A stretch of DNA of 64,000 nucleotides from Oppiella nova (GCA_905397405.1 CAJPVJ010000015.1:20465-84464), one strand, 5' to 3'; shown: positions 11,583 through 20,710, counted from the stretch's first letter. Translations and numbers: made by a program. The notes: generated from the letters alone by a model not told the origin.

Positions 11583-11615
11583 GCCTTAGCTGATATTGAA
11601 CGCTATAAGCCAAAA

Positions 11616-11646
11616 AGCCTTTTTCATGATTGAAAAAGGCTTTTTT
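11616..11646. terminator. Bidirectional terminator between the TonB receptor and the SDR gene
   Basis: AGCCTTTTTCA-TGAT-TGAAAAAGGCT, an 11-bp stem with a T-run on the plus strand and A/T-rich flanks, located between convergent genes. Confidence 0.8.
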
Positions 11647-11671
11647 GATTTAAAAATCAGTTGAGCTGTTA

Positions 11672-12736
11672 TTAAATATATTTCTTCACCACACCGTCAT
11701 CAAGGAGCTGCTGGAAATGCTCGACTAAACTGGTTTCAATATTACGATAACTCATCCCCAGTTCCTGTTTGCTTTTATCAGCATTAAAAAAGATAGGGTA
11801 GCCCATATTCTTTTCAATAAAATCACGCGAATAGCCAAATGCAGGTCCAATAAATTTAAATGCTTTTTTCGGAACTTGGTTGCGTGGAAAAGGAAATTTT
11901 TGTCCAAAATTTTGACGTAAAATTTTACCCATTTCCAAAAGGCTGAGTGAGCCACCACTAATAATGTAACGCCCAGCTGCATTTTCCTTGAATGCTGCCA
12001 AAATATGCGCATCAGCAACATCACGAACATCCACAATACCATTCCACATCGGTGGGACACCGAGTAAGGTCATGCCGTTGGCAAATTGCTCTAAGACTTC
12101 TACACTCCCTGACTGTGTATTTGCGGTCAGTGATGGGCCAAGTACCAGTGCAGGGTTGACACAGATCAGCGTCCAACGATTTTGTGCTTCTGCCATTTCC
12201 CATGCTTTACGCTCTGCCATAACTTTCGAATAAGGGTAAGGTTGGTGCGTGGTTGAACTGGTGGTATTCCAATGAGATTCATCAAACTGATTATGCTGCG
12301 TTTTTAAAATATCAATTGCATCGCCATAAGTAGACGCGATACTTGAAGTCACAATGACTCGTTTGACAGAATCTGTTTTATTGACACTATTTAAGACATT
12401 TTCCGTGCCTAAAATTGCAGGTTCAATAATATCTTTAACGGCATCTTTATAATTGGTCACAACAAATGGTGAAGCCATATGCAACACAACTTCACAGCCT
12501 TGCATGGCTTCATCAAAAGAACCATTTTCTAAAAGGTTGGCTTTAAATAGTTTTAGTGTGCCAGAGCTGGCTTGCGCGATTTTCTCTAAATGTGCAAAGC
12601 TTTGTTTCTTATTGAGATCACGTACAGTGGCATGAACGGTATAACCTTGCTCAAGTAATTTTTGAATAACCCAACTGGCAATATAGCCTGTTGCACCTGT
12701 AACTAGAATAGGTGCTGATGTGTTTCCCTGAGACAT
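11672..12736 (-). CDS. NAD(P)-dependent extended SDR (dihydroflavonol-4-reductase-like)
   Basis: A 354-residue extended short-chain dehydrogenase/epimerase. It has the N-terminal Rossmann motif TGATGYIA at about 14-21, a central VTSSIAS strand and the catalytic YPYSK (YxxxK) near residue 167. The closest recognisable subgroup is dihydroflavonol-4-reductase/cinnamoyl-CoA-reductase-like aldehyde or ketone reductases; the substrate is unknown. It is a single gene, convergent with the TonB receptor, with a long AT-rich region upstream. Confidence 0.82.
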   Translation of the reverse strand: MSQGNTSAPILVTGATGYIASWVIQKLLEQGYTVHATVRDLNKKQSFAHLEKIAQASSGTLKLFKANLLENGSFDEAMQGCEVVLHMASPFVVTNYKDAVKDIIEPAILGTENVLNSVNKTDSVKRVIVTSSIASTYGDAIDILKTQHNQFDESHWNTTSSTTHQPYPYSKVMAERKAWEMAEAQNRWTLICVNPALVLGPSLTANTQSGSVEVLEQFANGMTLLGVPPMWNGIVDVRDVADAHILAAFKENAAGRYIISGGSLSLLEMGKILRQNFGQKFPFPRNQVPKKAFKFIGPAFGYSRDFIEKNMGYPIFFNADKSKQELGMSYRNIETSLVEHFQQLLDDGVVKKYI

Positions 12737-13123
12737 TATTTTTTTCCTGCTAATTGTTAATATTCAATATCATAAATATTAAAGTTAAAATTGTCTTGAA
12801 ATATTAGCATTAAAAAAAGCCAATAAGATAAAGTGAGGGTTCTGTCATTGAAAATGAACAGAAAATGGAATAATGAGGGTGAATAAGAAGCATTTTTAAT
12901 GGTTACAAAATAAATCATTTTGAAATTTGATGAAAAATCACCAATAAACCATCAATGAAATATTGTAAGCGGTTATTTTTTATATGAAAAAATACTTATT
13001 CAAATTGCAAATGCGTATGTTTATCATTTTAATTTTATAAAAATCATAAACTTACACATTTTGTCTTTTGCAAAACTTGCAAAATTTGTCCATACTATTG
13101 CAAAAGAATGTGGAGTAATTGAA
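12737..13123. other. Non-coding, AT-rich divergent intergenic region
   Basis: 387 bp between the SDR gene (minus) and the ferritin gene (plus). I see no gene, RNA or strong palindrome. The only clear element is the sigma-70-like promoter at 13068-13096 facing the ferritin. Confidence 0.6.
13068..13096 (+). promoter_or_regulatory. Promoter of the ferritin gene
   Basis: TTGCAA (13068-13073), a 17-bp spacer, then CATACT (13091-13096), ending 27 bp before the ATG. No Fur box is evident. Confidence 0.5.
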
Positions 13124-13588
13124 ATGCGTGGCAATCCAGAAGTCATAGACTATCTAAATATGTTGATCGGTGGCGAACTGGCTGCTCGTGATCAGTATCT
13201 TATTCATTCACGTATGTATGAAGATTGGGGCTTAAGCAAAATTTATGAACGTATTGATCATGAAATGCAAGAAGAAGCTTCACATGCAGACGCTTTAATT
13301 CGCCGTGTACTTTTCCTTGAAGGTACGCCGAACATGAAGCGTGATGATATTGTCACAGGTGAAGATGTTGTAACCTGTTTAAAAGCCGATTTGGCATTGG
13401 AATATCATGTACGTGAAAAATTGGCGCAAGGCGTAAAGCTATGTGAAGAAAAAGGCGATTACGTGACCCGTGATATGCTTCGTCAACAAATGAACGATAC
13501 TGAAGAGGATCATACTTACTGGCTTGAAAAACAATTAGGTTTGATCGAGTTAATTGGTTTACAGAATTATATTCAATCTCAAATGTAA
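13124..13588 (+). CDS. Bacterioferritin-family ferritin lacking the haem-ligand methionine
   Basis: Stores iron in a 24-subunit shell. The 154-residue protein follows the bacterioferritin pattern, with di-iron ligands Glu18, Glu51, His54, a Glu near 93, Glu127 and His130 all present. At the position of E. coli Bfr haem ligand Met52 there is Ala, so the subunit should not bind haem at the two-fold axis; it matches the Pseudomonas FtnA (formerly BfrA) type. The frame is open to 13061 through a TTG, but ATG 13124 has GGAG 8 bases upstream and matches the family N-terminus. A strong bidirectional terminator follows. Confidence 0.92.
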   Translation: MRGNPEVIDYLNMLIGGELAARDQYLIHSRMYEDWGLSKIYERIDHEMQEEASHADALIRRVLFLEGTPNMKRDDIVTGEDVVTCLKADLALEYHVREKLAQGVKLCEEKGDYVTRDMLRQQMNDTEEDHTYWLEKQLGLIELIGLQNYIQSQM

Positions 13589-13630
13589 GACACATTAAGT
13601 TTCTTGCTTAAGGTGAGACGTTTTAGATTA

Positions 13631-13665
13631 AAAAAGCCTTTAGATATTCATCTAAAGGCTTTTTT
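13631..13665. terminator. Bidirectional terminator between ferritin and peroxiredoxin genes
   Basis: AAAAAGCCTTTAGAT-ATTC-ATCTAAAGGCTTTTTT: a 15-bp stem whose arms end in A and T runs, serving both convergent genes. Confidence 0.88.
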
Positions 13666-13678
13666 AATGCTTCAGTGG

Positions 13679-14251
13679 TTATTTCTTTGAAAACTTCTGA
13701 ATATCCGCTAAAACTTGATCGGCATGGGTTTGGGTATTTACACTGCTATAGTGATACACAATCGTTCCTTGTGGATCAATCAAAAAAGTTTCTCGTTTTG
13801 CTATTTTGGCAATGCCCAAGTTTCGGATGATTCCAAATTGGTCTGCGAGTTGATGATTGCTATCGGCAAGAATTGGGAAATTTAGCCCCAGCTTTTCGGA
13901 GAACTTTTGATGAGATTTCACATCATCCAAACTTACACCGAGCACCACCGCATTATTTTTTATAAATTGTGGGTAGAGTGATTTAAATTGATTGGCCTCT
14001 TGTGTACAGCCTGGTGAATCATCTTTTGGGTAAAAGTAGAGAACAACCCATTTACTTTTATATTGACTCAGTTCGTGCCATTTTGAATTTTGATCTTGTA
14101 GTTTAAAACTTGGTGCAGGTTTACCTACCCATTGCTTTTGGTTGGAATCCAGTTTGGAGAGAATAGAGCTTTCCGCATGGCTGGCCGTGTTCAATATGCA
14201 TAAAGCTGAAACGGAAAGTAAGCTAATACTGAACAGTCGTGATAGTTTCAT
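13679..14251 (-). CDS. Exported thiol peroxidase, PrxQ/BCP-like peroxiredoxin
   Basis: Reduces peroxides through an active-site cysteine. The 190-residue protein starts with a signal peptide of about 26 residues (MKLSRLF...ASHA), so it should act in the periplasm, unusual for the normally cytoplasmic PrxQ/BCP group. The thioredoxin-fold core has DDSPGCTQEANQF, with the peroxidatic cysteine in GCT. PrxQ enzymes often have a resolving cysteine five residues later; here that position is Asn, so a 1-Cys or external-thiol mechanism is implied. The start is set by AGGAAA 8 bases before ATG 14251; a longer open frame to 14293 is not supported. Confidence 0.85.
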   Translation of the reverse strand: MKLSRLFSISLLSVSALCILNTASHAESSILSKLDSNQKQWVGKPAPSFKLQDQNSKWHELSQYKSKWVVLYFYPKDDSPGCTQEANQFKSLYPQFIKNNAVVLGVSLDDVKSHQKFSEKLGLNFPILADSNHQLADQFGIIRNLGIAKIAKRETFLIDPQGTIVYHYSSVNTQTHADQVLADIQKFSKK

Positions 14252-14385
14252 GACAAACACTTTCCTAAATTGATCCTGATTTGATCTTAGCAAATTTTAA
14301 GGTTTAGGCGGAATGTAAAATGTTTGCAATTGTTCACATGCCATTTATGATGAAAGACCGTTTAAAATAAATAGAACCTAACATT

Positions 14386-14709
14386 ATGGATGTCGGTGCA
14401 GTATTGATTCAACTAAAAGTAGCCATGATGGACGATGTTGTTGCATGGCAAAATCAATTGAATAGGCGTAAGCATGAGGCAATTGAAACACTTCAGGCTG
14501 AAGGTGTGCATGTTGAATCATGGTTCCATGTGGAACTGGATGGACTAGATTATTTGATTGCTTATACACGGGCAGATGATATTGCAAAAGCACATGAAAT
14601 TTCGAGAAAAAGTCAGTTTGCAATCGATCAAGTACATCAGGAATTTAAACGCACTTGGCAAAAAGTGATTCCAGCCAGCTTATTGGTCGATTTACACCAT
14701 CAGAAATAG
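14386..14709 (+). CDS. DUF6176 family protein, unknown function
   Basis: A 107-residue soluble protein. The opening VGAVLIQLKVAMMDDVVAWQ, the central VESWFHVELDGLDYLIAYTRADD and the C-terminal helix fit the DUF6176 family, a small alpha+beta-barrel-like family with no known role. It has no signal peptide or membrane segment. It sits between a peroxiredoxin and the biotin cluster, separated from the BioH-like gene by a 73-bp gap with a hairpin, so it is probably its own unit. Confidence 0.65.
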   Translation: MDVGAVLIQLKVAMMDDVVAWQNQLNRRKHEAIETLQAEGVHVESWFHVELDGLDYLIAYTRADDIAKAHEISRKSQFAIDQVHQEFKRTWQKVIPASLLVDLHHQK

Positions 14710-14748
14710 TTAGAAGTCCGATTGTCGTTCAATTTTAAGCATGCTCTA

Positions 14749-14771
14749 ATAAAACATCGTTATTGTTTTAT
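14749..14771. promoter_or_regulatory. Hairpin/operator candidate upstream of the BioH-like gene
   Basis: ATAAAACA-TCGTTAT-TGTTTTAT, a perfect 8-bp inverted repeat ending 11 bases before the TTG start of the BioH-like gene. It includes AACATCGTTA, nearly repeated as AACATCGCTA before bioA. It has no GC-rich stem or T-run, so an operator is more likely than a terminator. Confidence 0.4.
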
Positions 14772-14782
14772 AGTGGCTTAAA

Positions 14783-15502
14783 TTGAATCAACGTATTTTG
14801 CTGATCACAGGTTGGGGTGGTGGAACCAAACTACTCAATGCTTTACAACAGGCTTTACAACAACAAGGTCATGAAGTTGTATTGATCAATATCTTTAATG
14901 CGCTGGATCAAAGTGTTTTACAACAGCAGGTGGAGCAAGCCAAAGATTTTGATGTGATTTGTGGTTGGTCTTTAGGTGGGCAATTGGCAAGCTTGCTGGT
15001 CGAGCAAATTAAACAGCAATACCAACAACAAAAAGTCTTGATTACACTGGCTTCAAACCCTTGTTTTGTGGCAAATGCTGAGTGGCAAACGGCAATGAGC
15101 CAAACAACCTTTCACAACTTTAAACAGTCCTTTGAACATGATGCGATTGCGACATTAAAGAAATTTGGTTTTATGGTTTGTCAGGGCACCGCAACCACGC
15201 GAGAAGATTTTGTACATTTGCAAAGTTTGATTCAGCCGCAAAATTTAGAATTATTAAAACAGGGGTTGGCCTGTCTTGAGCAATTAAATAATGTCGCGAT
15301 CTTAAATAACTATGCTGGCAAACAGTATCATATATTTGCTCAACAGGATTTCTTAGTTAGTGACAAAGTCTATGAGAAATTTAAAAATTTCACAGCAAAG
15401 TTTTTAGATGTCGAGCTGGTAAATGGTTCACATGGCGTTCCAGTTTTTGATTTTTTAAGTCTAAGTGACAAAATCTGCCAATATTTACAAAAAATAGAAT
15501 AA
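14783..15502 (+). CDS. Alpha/beta hydrolase, BioH-like (probable pimeloyl-ACP methyl ester esterase)
   Basis: A 239-residue alpha/beta hydrolase. It shows the oxyanion region TGWGGG near residue 9, the nucleophile elbow GWSLGG near residue 65, an Asp in FAQQDFLVS and a His in NGSHGVP near the C terminus, a complete Ser-Asp-His triad. BioH has the same GWSLGG elbow and length, and this gene opens the bioA-F-C-D cluster, so a role in releasing pimeloyl-ACP from its methyl ester is inferred; BioV/BioG-type isoenzymes are alternatives. The first in-frame start is TTG 14783 with only a weak ribosome site, suggesting low expression. Confidence 0.72.
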   Translation: MNQRILLITGWGGGTKLLNALQQALQQQGHEVVLINIFNALDQSVLQQQVEQAKDFDVICGWSLGGQLASLLVEQIKQQYQQQKVLITLASNPCFVANAEWQTAMSQTTFHNFKQSFEHDAIATLKKFGFMVCQGTATTREDFVHLQSLIQPQNLELLKQGLACLEQLNNVAILNNYAGKQYHIFAQQDFLVSDKVYEKFKNFTAKFLDVELVNGSHGVPVFDFLSLSDKICQYLQKIE

Positions 15503-15550
15503 ATCTATGGATCAGTGGTGAATCTCGCAATTTATTTTTATTGCGCGCAG

Positions 15551-15567
15551 GTTTAACATCGCTAAAC
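15551..15567. promoter_or_regulatory. Operator candidate upstream of bioA
   Basis: GTTTA-ACATCGC-TAAAC, an inverted repeat 40 bp before the bioA ATG. It lies over a possible promoter (TTGCGC, 16-bp spacer, TAAACT). The AACATCGCTA core resembles AACATCGTTA in the BioH-like leader. Confidence 0.4.
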
Positions 15568-15606
15568 TGTTTTTTGCTGTAATTGTAATGCACATGGAGT
15601 AAACGG

Positions 15607-16941
15607 ATGACCGATTTAAATAATGGGTTTGATGATGTCGATCTTGAACAATCAAAGTTAGATGATCTGGACTTTGATCGGCAACATATTTGGCATCCAT
15701 ATACTTCTATGACCAATCCCTTACCGACCTTTAAGGTTAAAAAAGCCTATGGTGCAACCATTGAACTTGAAGATGGGCGCCAATTGATAGATGGGATGTC
15801 TTCGTGGTGGTGTGCGATTCATGGTTATAATCATCCTGAGTTGAATCAAGCGGTGACAGATCAGTTAAAGGATATGTCACATATCATGTTTGGTGGATTT
15901 ACCCATGATCCAGCGATCCAGCTTGGAAAATTACTGGTTCAACTTAGCCCACCTAATTTAGATAAGGTGTTCTTTGCCGATTCTGGTTCTGTCGCTGTAG
16001 AAGTGGCATTGAAGATGGCTGTACAGTTTTGGTCTTCACAGGGCTATACAGAGAAAACTAATTTTGTTACCCCACGATCTGGCTATCATGGCGATACTTG
16101 GAATGCGATGTCTGTTTGTGACCCTGTAACGGGCATGCATCAAATTTTTGGTTCAAGTTTGCCCAATCGCTTATTTGTTCCAGCCCCTCAAGTCGGATTT
16201 TATGAGCAATGGGATCAAAGTGACATTGCTGAACTTGAGAAAACTTTGGCTGAACAGCATGCAACGATTGCAGGTTTAATTCTTGAGCCAATTGTACAAG
16301 GTGCGGGAGGGATGCGTTTTTACCATCCTGAATATTTGCGTCAAGCCAAACGACTTTGCGAAAAATACAATGTTTTGCTGATTTTTGATGAAATCGCTAC
16401 GGGTTTTGGGCGTACAGGAAAACTATTTGCATGGGAGCATGCACAAGTTGAACCTGACATTATGTGTATCGGTAAAGGTTTAACGGGTGGCTATATGACG
16501 CTTTCTGCGACATTAACCACCAAGCATATTGCTGAAACGATAAGTCAGGGCGAAGCGGGTGTGTTTATGCACGGCCCAACCTTTATGGCAAATCCCTTGG
16601 CATGCGCCGTTGCTGTCAAAAGTACACAATTATTAATTTCTCAAGATTGGCAGAGCAATATTCAACGAATTGAAGCTCAGCTTAGAGATGCTTTACAGCC
16701 CTTACAGTCACTTAATCATGTTCATGATGTGCGAGTTCTTGGTGCGATAGGGGTGGTTGAATTGACGGTGAATGTCGATATGAAAACCTTACAACAGGAG
16801 TTTGTACGTCGTGGTATCTGGATACGACCATTTGGTAAATTGGTCTATGTCATGCCTCCATATGTCATCACAGCACAAGAATTAAAAACTTTGCTGGAAC
16901 AATTGGTCGAGGTGGTCAAAGGTATGGAGCAAAGCACATGA
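15607..16941 (+). CDS. bioA: Adenosylmethionine-8-amino-7-oxononanoate aminotransferase
   Basis: PLP enzyme converting KAPA to DAPA with S-adenosylmethionine as amino donor, the third step of biotin ring assembly. The 444-residue protein has the class III aminotransferase signature: HIWHPYTSM near 28-36, [16 protein letters not shown] near 60-75, the PLP-stacking RSGYHGDT, the [11 protein letters not shown] strand and the Schiff-base lysine in [13 protein letters not shown] lies 8 bases before the ATG. The stop overlaps bioF by four bases (ATGA). Confidence 0.96.
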   Translation: MTDLNNGFDDVDLEQSKLDDLDFDRQHIWHPYTSMTNPLPTFKVKKAYGATIELEDGRQLIDGMSSWWCAIHGYNHPELNQAVTDQLKDMSHIMFGGFTHDPAIQLGKLLVQLSPPNLDKVFFADSGSVAVEVALKMAVQFWSSQGYTEKTNFVTPRSGYHGDTWNAMSVCDPVTGMHQIFGSSLPNRLFVPAPQVGFYEQWDQSDIAELEKTLAEQHATIAGLILEPIVQGAGGMRFYHPEYLRQAKRLCEKYNVLLIFDEIATGFGRTGKLFAWEHAQVEPDIMCIGKGLTGGYMTLSATLTTKHIAETISQGEAGVFMHGPTFMANPLACAVAVKSTQLLISQDWQSNIQRIEAQLRDALQPLQSLNHVHDVRVLGAIGVVELTVNVDMKTLQQEFVRRGIWIRPFGKLVYVMPPYVITAQELKTLLEQLVEVVKGMEQST

Positions 16942-18107
16942 GCTTGATCAATACGCACCTTGAGCATTTTTCACAGCAGCTTGATGTGCTTAAACATCAA
17001 GGCAATTTACGCCAATTTCGTTCGAATGTTCAGCAAGGACGTTATATCTGCCTTGATCAGCATCAAATGCTCAATTTGGCTTCAAATGATTATCTAGGAT
17101 TGGCATCTGATCTCACCTTACGTGAACAGTTTTTTGATGAAACACCTAATGATCAACGACGAATGAGTTCATCATCTTCACGCTTGTTGACTGGACATTT
17201 TCCAGAATATGAACTGCTTGAAAATAGTTTAACTCAGGCTTTTCATGGTCGGGCGGCATTGTTATTTAACAGTGGCTATCATATGAATATTGGTATTTTA
17301 CCTGCACTTGCAGACAGTAAAACACTGATTCTGGCAGATAAATTGATTCATGCCAGTATGATTGATGGGATTCGTTTATCCTCTGCCAAATATGTGCGTT
17401 ATCGTCATAATGATTTAAATCATTTGACTCAGCTTTTACAAAAATATCATGCGGATGAGGCTTTCGAGCGCATTATTGTCGTGACTGAGTCGATTTTTAG
17501 TATGGATGGTGATGAAACTGACTTAGCTGCATTGGTGAGTATTAAGCAACAGTTTTGCAAAGTCATGCTCTATGTAGATGAGGCACATGCAATTGGAGTA
17601 CGTGGTGAGCAGGGCTTAGGTTGTGCTGAACAATATGTGGTGATTGATGATATTGATCTACTCGTGGGGACTTTTGGAAAGGCAATCGCTTCAGTTGGCG
17701 GTTATTTAATTTGTCATGCTGTGATTCGAGATTATTTGATTAATGCTATGCGCTCTTTGATTTTCAGTACAGCACAACCGCCAATATGTATGGCATGGAC
17801 AAACTTTATTTTTCAGAAAGTTTTAGGCTTAGATCAGCGCCGTCAATATTTGCAGTCTACAAGTCAGTATCTACAACAGGCTGTTCAAAGCAAAGGTTTT
17901 GAGTGCCCATCAACATCACATATTGTTCCGGTCATTGTAGGTGACTCGATTAAAACGGTTGAAAAGGCCAAAGCATTACAAGATGTGGGATTTTATATTA
18001 TGCCTGTACGTCCCCCGACTGTGCCGCAACACAGCTCACGGTTACGTATCTGTTTAACTGCTCAAATCACCCAAGCTGATCTAGATCAGCTAACTCCGTT
18101 GCTGTGA
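16938..18107 (+). CDS. bioF: 8-amino-7-oxononanoate synthase
   Basis: PLP enzyme joining pimeloyl-ACP and L-alanine to give KAPA. The 389-residue protein has [10 protein letters not shown] near 51-60, [15 protein letters not shown], the [10 protein letters not shown] strand and the Schiff-base lysine in [13 protein letters not shown]. It starts inside the last codons of bioA (ATGA overlap) and ends one base before the bioC frame, so the genes are one translationally coupled operon. Confidence 0.96.
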   Translation: MSLINTHLEHFSQQLDVLKHQGNLRQFRSNVQQGRYICLDQHQMLNLASNDYLGLASDLTLREQFFDETPNDQRRMSSSSSRLLTGHFPEYELLENSLTQAFHGRAALLFNSGYHMNIGILPALADSKTLILADKLIHASMIDGIRLSSAKYVRYRHNDLNHLTQLLQKYHADEAFERIIVVTESIFSMDGDETDLAALVSIKQQFCKVMLYVDEAHAIGVRGEQGLGCAEQYVVIDDIDLLVGTFGKAIASVGGYLICHAVIRDYLINAMRSLIFSTAQPPICMAWTNFIFQKVLGLDQRRQYLQSTSQYLQQAVQSKGFECPSTSHIVPVIVGDSIKTVEKAKALQDVGFYIMPVRPPTVPQHSSRLRICLTAQITQADLDQLTPLL

Positions 18108-18108
18108 G

Positions 18109-18891
18109 TTGAATGTGAAACATCCAGAAATTGATAAATCACAGGTTGCCTTGCGTTTTGCTCAGGCAGGGCAGAGCTATACTGAACATGCGGTCGTACA
18201 AAAAAATATTGCACAACAACTGTTTAATTTAATAAGTGAATATTGCCCAGCACACTATGAAAATGTGTTTGAAATCGGTTGTGGTTCAGGAAATTTAACT
18301 GAGCTTTTACTGCAAAATTTGCAAATTAAACATTTGATTTTAAATGATCTATATCCGGAAGTTCAGCAGCATTTTTCTGCGGATAAACCGATTGAATATC
18401 GGATTGGTGATATAGAACAGCTTGAATTTCCAAAATATTTAGACTTAATTAGCTCAAGTTCCGTTTTACAATGGATGAGTGATTTAAATGGCATTTTTCA
18501 ACAAGCCTTTAATCATTTAAATCCTAATGCGTATTTTTGTTTTTCAACTTTTGGACAGCATAACTTACAGGAAATTAAAAGCTTAACAGGGCAAGGTCTG
18601 AATTACCTATCCCTTGACGATCTGCAACAACAATTAAAGCGAAATGGTTTTGAAATTCTACATATTTCAGAGCAAATTGAGCATCTCAATTTTTCTCATC
18701 CCAAATATATTTTGCAGCATTTAAAAGCCACAGGAGTGACTGCGACAGCATCTGGCTTTAGATGGACAAAGCAGAGTCTCGCCGATTTTTATCATCACTA
18801 TCAACAGTTTTCACAGGCTGATCAGTCAGGAAATATACGCTACTCACTGACTTATCATCCTATTTATTGTATTTTGCGGAGAATGTCATGA
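18109..18891 (+). CDS. bioC: Malonyl-ACP O-methyltransferase
   Basis: SAM-dependent methyltransferase that masks the free carboxyl of malonyl-ACP to start pimelate synthesis on the fatty-acid enzymes. The 260-residue protein has the BioC N-terminal motif (RFAQAGQSYTEHAVVQ, about 17-32) and the SAM-binding FEIGCGSGNLTELL around residues 59-72, then SSSVLQWM. No ATG is available at the 5' end; TTG 18109 or GTG 18115 must be used, both with weak ribosome sites, so coupling to bioF is likely. It overlaps bioD by four bases. Confidence 0.92.
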   Translation: MNVKHPEIDKSQVALRFAQAGQSYTEHAVVQKNIAQQLFNLISEYCPAHYENVFEIGCGSGNLTELLLQNLQIKHLILNDLYPEVQQHFSADKPIEYRIGDIEQLEFPKYLDLISSSSVLQWMSDLNGIFQQAFNHLNPNAYFCFSTFGQHNLQEIKSLTGQGLNYLSLDDLQQQLKRNGFEILHISEQIEHLNFSHPKYILQHLKATGVTATASGFRWTKQSLADFYHHYQQFSQADQSGNIRYSLTYHPIYCILRRMS

Positions 18892-19532
18892 CTGGATCAG
18901 TTTACTTTATCAGTGGAATAGATACTGGAATTGGCAAAACCTATACCACCGGATATTTAGCCAAATTATGGAATGAGCAAGGTCAAAAAACCATTACGCA
19001 GAAATTAATCCAAACGGGTAATACCGATATTTCAGAAGATATCGAACAACATCGTGAGATTATGGGAATGGGCTGGTTTCCAGAGGATGAAACCAAGCTC
19101 ACCATGCCTGAAATCTTTAGCTATCCTGCATCGCCTCATTTAGCCAGCAAAATTGATGGGCGTGAGATTGATTTTGAAAAAATTGCAGATGCTACTCAAC
19201 GACTTTCTGAAACGTATGATGTTGTTTTGTTAGAGGGTGCAGGTGGATTGATGGTACCCCTAACCACCAGCTTACTTTCAATTGATTATGTGGTCCAGAA
19301 AAAGCTTCCTGTGATTTTAGTCAGCTCAGGCCGATTGGGCAGTATTAATCATACGATTTTAAGTTTAGAGGCTTTAAAAAGTCGTGGGCTTGAGCTTTAT
19401 GCACTTGCTTATAATTTAAATGATGAATCTCAGGATGAACTGATTTCAAAAGATACCGCAGAATTTTTAAAGCATTATTTGGTGAAACATTTTCCGAACA
19501 GTGCATGGATTGATATTCCAGTAATCTGTTAG
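18888..19532 (+). CDS. bioD: Dethiobiotin synthetase
   Basis: ATP-dependent carboxylation of DAPA to dethiobiotin. The 214-residue protein has the P-loop GIDTGIGKT at about 9-17 and LLEGAGGLMVPL near 113-124. The frame is open back to a TTG at 18867, but ATG 18888 overlaps the bioC stop as ATGA and has GGAG 6 bases upstream. It ends the visible biotin operon. The biotin synthase gene bioB is not in this window. Confidence 0.95.
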   Translation: MTGSVYFISGIDTGIGKTYTTGYLAKLWNEQGQKTITQKLIQTGNTDISEDIEQHREIMGMGWFPEDETKLTMPEIFSYPASPHLASKIDGREIDFEKIADATQRLSETYDVVLLEGAGGLMVPLTTSLLSIDYVVQKKLPVILVSSGRLGSINHTILSLEALKSRGLELYALAYNLNDESQDELISKDTAEFLKHYLVKHFPNSAWIDIPVIC

Positions 19533-19653
19533 TTTGTTCATCGAATTGAGTGCTGAAACAGCTGATTCATAGTGTTCTGAGTCTGCTGTTTTCTTGTCGC
19601 TTTTCAAAAATCTGAATGCTTTAAATAAGCGATGTGTATAAAAGGTAATCCTG

Positions 19654-20112
19654 ATGAGTTTTAAAATTCGAATTGAGTTATTTAAAGAGCTTGAAATAAC
19701 TTCTCTTGATTTTGAAAGTAATGCAGCAACGCAAATTTTAAGTCGTTTTGATCAGATTGATTGGATGCAACAAGTCGTCTGGGGATACATGGAGGAGCAC
19801 CACGGTGATTTTCCATTTTTTCAAATTGAGCATATTCAAACTGGACGTAAGTTCGGCGGACTATTTGTGGTTTATAGTCGCAATCAATATAACTTTAATG
19901 CACATGCTGAACTCTATCAAAAACAACAAAAATCGCATTTTTTTGGTTTGTTTAAATCTGAAGCGATGCCCAGTTTTGATAACGATGACCTTCCTTTTGC
20001 GGTATTTCGGGATTGTTTGGAAAATTTTTTACGTGGCAATGATTCGGAAATCGAGCGTTTAATGAAAACAGTCTATCCAGGTTATACCAGCACAGGTTTT
20101 TTTGATCATTGA
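19654..20112 (+). CDS. Hypothetical protein, 152 residues
   Basis: I do not recognise this gene. It encodes a soluble, acidic 152-residue protein with no signal peptide, rich in aromatic residues (a FPFF segment near 50 and SHFFGLF near 93). AAGGTAAT lies 8 bases before the ATG, a credible ribosome site. It stands alone between bioD and yegP with its own flanking non-coding DNA. Confidence 0.7.
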   Translation: MSFKIRIELFKELEITSLDFESNAATQILSRFDQIDWMQQVVWGYMEEHHGDFPFFQIEHIQTGRKFGGLFVVYSRNQYNFNAHAELYQKQQKSHFFGLFKSEAMPSFDNDDLPFAVFRDCLENFLRGNDSEIERLMKTVYPGYTSTGFFDH

Positions 20113-20214
20113 TCATTAGTGGCTAAATGCAGAATCTAAATTTAAAGTCATTTTTTTTAAATGGCTTTAAATTTTATTGTGACTTAATAATAAAAGCATT
20201 CTTCTGATTTGAAC

Positions 20215-20238
20215 TATGTAACTCTGCATCGTTACATA
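20215..20238. promoter_or_regulatory. Perfect palindrome upstream of yegP
   Basis: TATGTAAC-N8-GTTACATA, a perfect 8+8 inverted repeat with an 8-bp spacer, about 130 bp before the DUF1508 gene. The two-half-site geometry is typical of a dimeric repressor site; the protein that binds is unknown. Confidence 0.45.
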
Positions 20239-20368
20239 AACAATAAAGTTATAACAAATTAATCTTTTTTTAACATGAAAAGTCATTTATATTTCATATC
20301 AGTAGCGTAATTTATGTCCAATAAGCGCTGTGAAATAAAATAAACCGAAAATAATGAAGAGGTGAACC

Positions 20369-20710
20369 ATGTCAGGATGGTATGAAATTAGTCAAGCTAA
20401 AGATGGTCAATATCGCTTTGTATTAAAAGCAGGAAATGGGGAAATTATTCTCACCAGTGAGCTCTATAAAGCAAAAGCTTCTGCACAAAATGGTATTGCA
20501 TCTGTGCAAAAAAATAGCCCAGATGATGCACGTTATGATCGCCTAGAAGCGAAAAATGGTAAACCTTATTTCAACTTAAAAGCAGCAAATCATCAAATTA
20601 TCGGAACAAGTCAATTCTATTCAGGCGATGCTGCGCGAGATAATGGAATTGAGTCGGTGAAGAAAAATGGCCCTTCAGAGAAAATAAAAGATTTAACAGA
20701 ACCAACCTAA
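20369..20710 (+). CDS. DUF1508 (YegP-type) tandem-repeat protein
   Basis: A 113-residue small protein with two DUF1508 repeats: one at about 9-55 (GQYRFVLKAGNGEIILTSELY followed by AKASAQNGIASVQKN) and one at about 58-105 (GKPYFNLKAANHQIIGTSQFY followed by AARDNGIESVKKN). This is the YegP layout. The function is unknown; homologues are often stress-induced. A good ribosome site (GAGGTG) precedes the ATG, and a perfect palindrome lies in the upstream region. Confidence 0.88.
   Translation: MSGWYEISQAKDGQYRFVLKAGNGEIILTSELYKAKASAQNGIASVQKNSPDDARYDRLEAKNGKPYFNLKAANHQIIGTSQFYSGDAARDNGIESVKKNGPSEKIKDLTEPT

Noticed and set aside
13061-13123. N-terminal extension of the ferritin
   Set aside because: It uses a TTG inside the promoter; family alignment and GGAG spacing support ATG 13124.
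14749-14771. Hairpin as a terminator of the DUF6176 gene
   Set aside because: The stem is AT-rich and no T-run follows; an operator role before the BioH-like gene fits better.
15390-15716. Minus-strand frame of 108 residues at the bioA start
   Set aside because: It spans the bioA promoter and start codons in antisense and has no family features.
18867-18887. N-terminal extension of bioD from a TTG
   Set aside because: ATG 18888 overlaps the bioC stop, has a good Shine-Dalgarno and fits the family N-terminus.
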